Shown here: positions 63,901-64,000 of the stretch, one piece after another
How positions within the stretch are numbered: position 1 is the first letter of the stretch
How the letters are laid out: the number at the start of each line of letters is the position of its first letter
DNA from: Roseivirga seohaensis
GTDB taxonomy: Bacteria > Bacteroidota > Bacteroidia > Cytophagales > Cyclobacteriaceae
Direction of reading: 5' to 3'
DNA length: 64,000 nucleotides
NCBI RefSeq assembly: GCF_001592945.1
Contig: NZ_LRPB01000046.1
Location: 89,556-153,555, forward strand
Notes under the pieces: model-generated
The model's input: the letters and a program-made list of their open reading frames with translations, nothing else
Databases searched by the model: none
What the model was told of the DNA's origin: nothing
Made by a program: the position numbers and the translations under genes

Positions 63901-64000
63901 AAACGGCTACTGTAACGATTGTTGACGACATCGCCCCTACTGTTCTTGCGAAAAACATCACTGTAGCGCTTGATGCCAACGGAAACGCAAACATCACTAC
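60921..64000 (+). CDS. Large secreted HYR-like repeat protein (adhesin-like), 5' part
   Basis: An open frame of 1026 codons to the window edge; the 3' end is outside. A signal peptide ends near ISANAQ. Residues about 35-240 form a unique N-terminal region (NPFPSSTTDFVFSAG, GWFSYSLDGQNYHQGDFNLDL). From about residue 280 the protein is a series of HYR/Ig-like beta repeats of about 80 residues, each with TAPT..I..NI.V.LDANGNA, a DNCGI pair of residues and FDCSNLG, giving two cysteines for a likely disulfide. A surface adhesin or matrix protein, probably exported by type IX secretion, is the likely role; the sorting domain is not in view. Confidence 0.85.
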   Translation, partial: MLKSVLHPVFRSAFNFKKGLLTLVCWFSLFISANAQVTPVLNLNSAGNASLDLASLNLNNCFTSTPYMPTAAVGDGHAMWLSNNPFPSSTTDFVFSAGASFIEDADGTATLKGTLTNTGNPLDQWEVNLYLSSKSNWTQWSGLGRTYKDESGLVGNNYTNWSYYIENPNIASTIVGLSGNTGKTVEITHMPASYNFGFQIGTAANNKNSGFGLSGWFSYSLDGQNYHQGDFNLDLAQVQRVINHTASQTTFDCSNLGLNTITITSTDQFGDTCTQQVDINIKDVTPPVVVTKNVIRTLMNGTVTISANDVLDFNCSTGGISSLYGPNTLNADGKIESIVAPNEGGEDFFFAKPCTSDNCSIASYVISKKTFDCSNIGENIVTATVTDQSGNVTTATAIVYIRDNTIPVAKAKNITVALDANGIATITPQMVNNGSSDACGTINLSLNRTTFDCSNLGYNNVTLIVTDNSGNTKTATASVNVVDNTAPIVVTQNISLDLDENGQASIDDVLDLLVLCDDAVVEIEDDGGDDGGWGWEPGAGEPANFIPTPYYQEATCTKDNCAITEVSVDITDFDCSNIGQNIVTVTVSDASGNSTSKTAIVTINDITPPTVNTKNITVNLDANGNAAITPAQIDNGSSDVCGVTLSLDKTSFGCSDVGTQTVTLTATDANGNSTSKTATVTIADNTAPTIITQNITLPLDSNGNVNLTAAQVDNGSYDNCGITLSIDKTSFNCAQIGAHTVMLTGTDPSGNSASAPATITIVDNTAPTIITQNVTVALDASGNASITSTQVDNGTTDNCGISTIELSKVNFDCSNLGDNTVTVTATDTNGNVSTKSVTITVTDTTAPTIITKNISVTLDANGNANITAADIDNGSYDNCSLTLSIDKTSFDCSKVGAQTVTLTGTDASGNTASATATVTVVDNTAPAVITQNISVSLNASGNAIISATQINNGSSDNCGIASMTLSKTSFDCSNLGDNTVTLTVTDNNGNTSTKTATVTIVDDIAPTVLAKNITVALDANGNANIT
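61767..64000 (+). repeat. Array of nine HYR-like repeat units
   Basis: Units begin near 61767, 62127, 62367, 62728, 62966, 63201, 63442, 63682 and 63922. Most are 235-241 bp; the first and third are about 360 bp because of inserted segments. Two sequence types alternate in the later part, so the true period is about 480 bp. The array continues past the window edge. Confidence 0.85.

Overview
The window looks like a chromosomal segment from a Bacteroidota bacterium, most likely a marine-type member of the Cytophagales. It is AT-rich, and many promoters carry the Bacteroidota -7 element TAnnTTTG. Lineage-typical genes include a type III glutamine synthetase, a fused alpha/beta E1 2-oxoacid dehydrogenase, a HmuY/TonB haem locus, DUF5723, DUF6607 and DUF4197 proteins, and three ~800-residue orphan MacB/FtsX-type permeases. 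There are no rRNA or tRNA genes, insertion sequences, phage genes or CRISPR arrays that I can see.

Layout. 0-2 kb: end of a TrkH K+ transporter, a metal-binding HMA protein and a DEAD-box RNA helicase. 2.3-8.6 kb: an orphan permease facing an operon of serine dehydratase beta chain, TolC and an efflux adaptor. 8.6-19.2 kb: a class IV aminotransferase, thymidylate synthase, a four-gene envelope operon (EEP phosphatase-fold protein, PspC, lipoprotein, DUF5723 barrel), a second orphan permease, a D-serine dehydratase-like enzyme and a DUF4349 lipoprotein. 19.3-27 kb: a compact SPFH / DUF4177 / ribbon-helix-helix / SdpI operon, a GT39 glycosyltransferase facing a GtrA flippase, peroxiredoxin, DUF4197, nitroreductase and a SnoaL-like protein. 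27-35 kb: RapA, then an accessory zone with an orphan antitoxin-like gene, a GIY-YIG/DUF4357 gene and an unknown gene, the last two framed by the same short repeats, with a third orphan permease between them. 35-48.7 kb: leuS with an AT-rich insertion, three tandem palindromic repeat units, an alpha/beta hydrolase, glnN, mtaB, a haem-binding c-type protein, the E1 fusion and alanine dehydrogenase. 48.9-54.8 kb: a haem/metal uptake locus (lipoprotein, DUF6607, HmuY, TonB receptor, LuxR-type regulator with a degenerate receiver). 55-60 kb: an operon of Xaa-Pro aminopeptidase, GNAT, small protein and RidA, then a membrane-anchored alpha/beta hydrolase and a membrane-helix-less MscS domain protein. 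60.9 kb to the end: the start of a large secreted protein of HYR-like repeats, cut by the window edge.

The genes are a mixture of core metabolism (leuS, thyA, glnN, ald, E1, mtaB), envelope and transport functions, and a small accessory zone. The clearest integrated unit is the haem locus: the receptor and HmuY overlap by 4 bp, DUF6607 follows on the same strand, and the regulator lies just upstream. The most unusual items are the alternating two-type repeat array of the terminal adhesin-like gene, the repeat-framed accessory genes at 30.4-34.7 kb, the tandem palindromic units after leuS, and the SPFH/RHH/SdpI operon with a perfect palindrome in its promoter. No function was checked by database search; all family calls are recognised by eye from the translated sequence.
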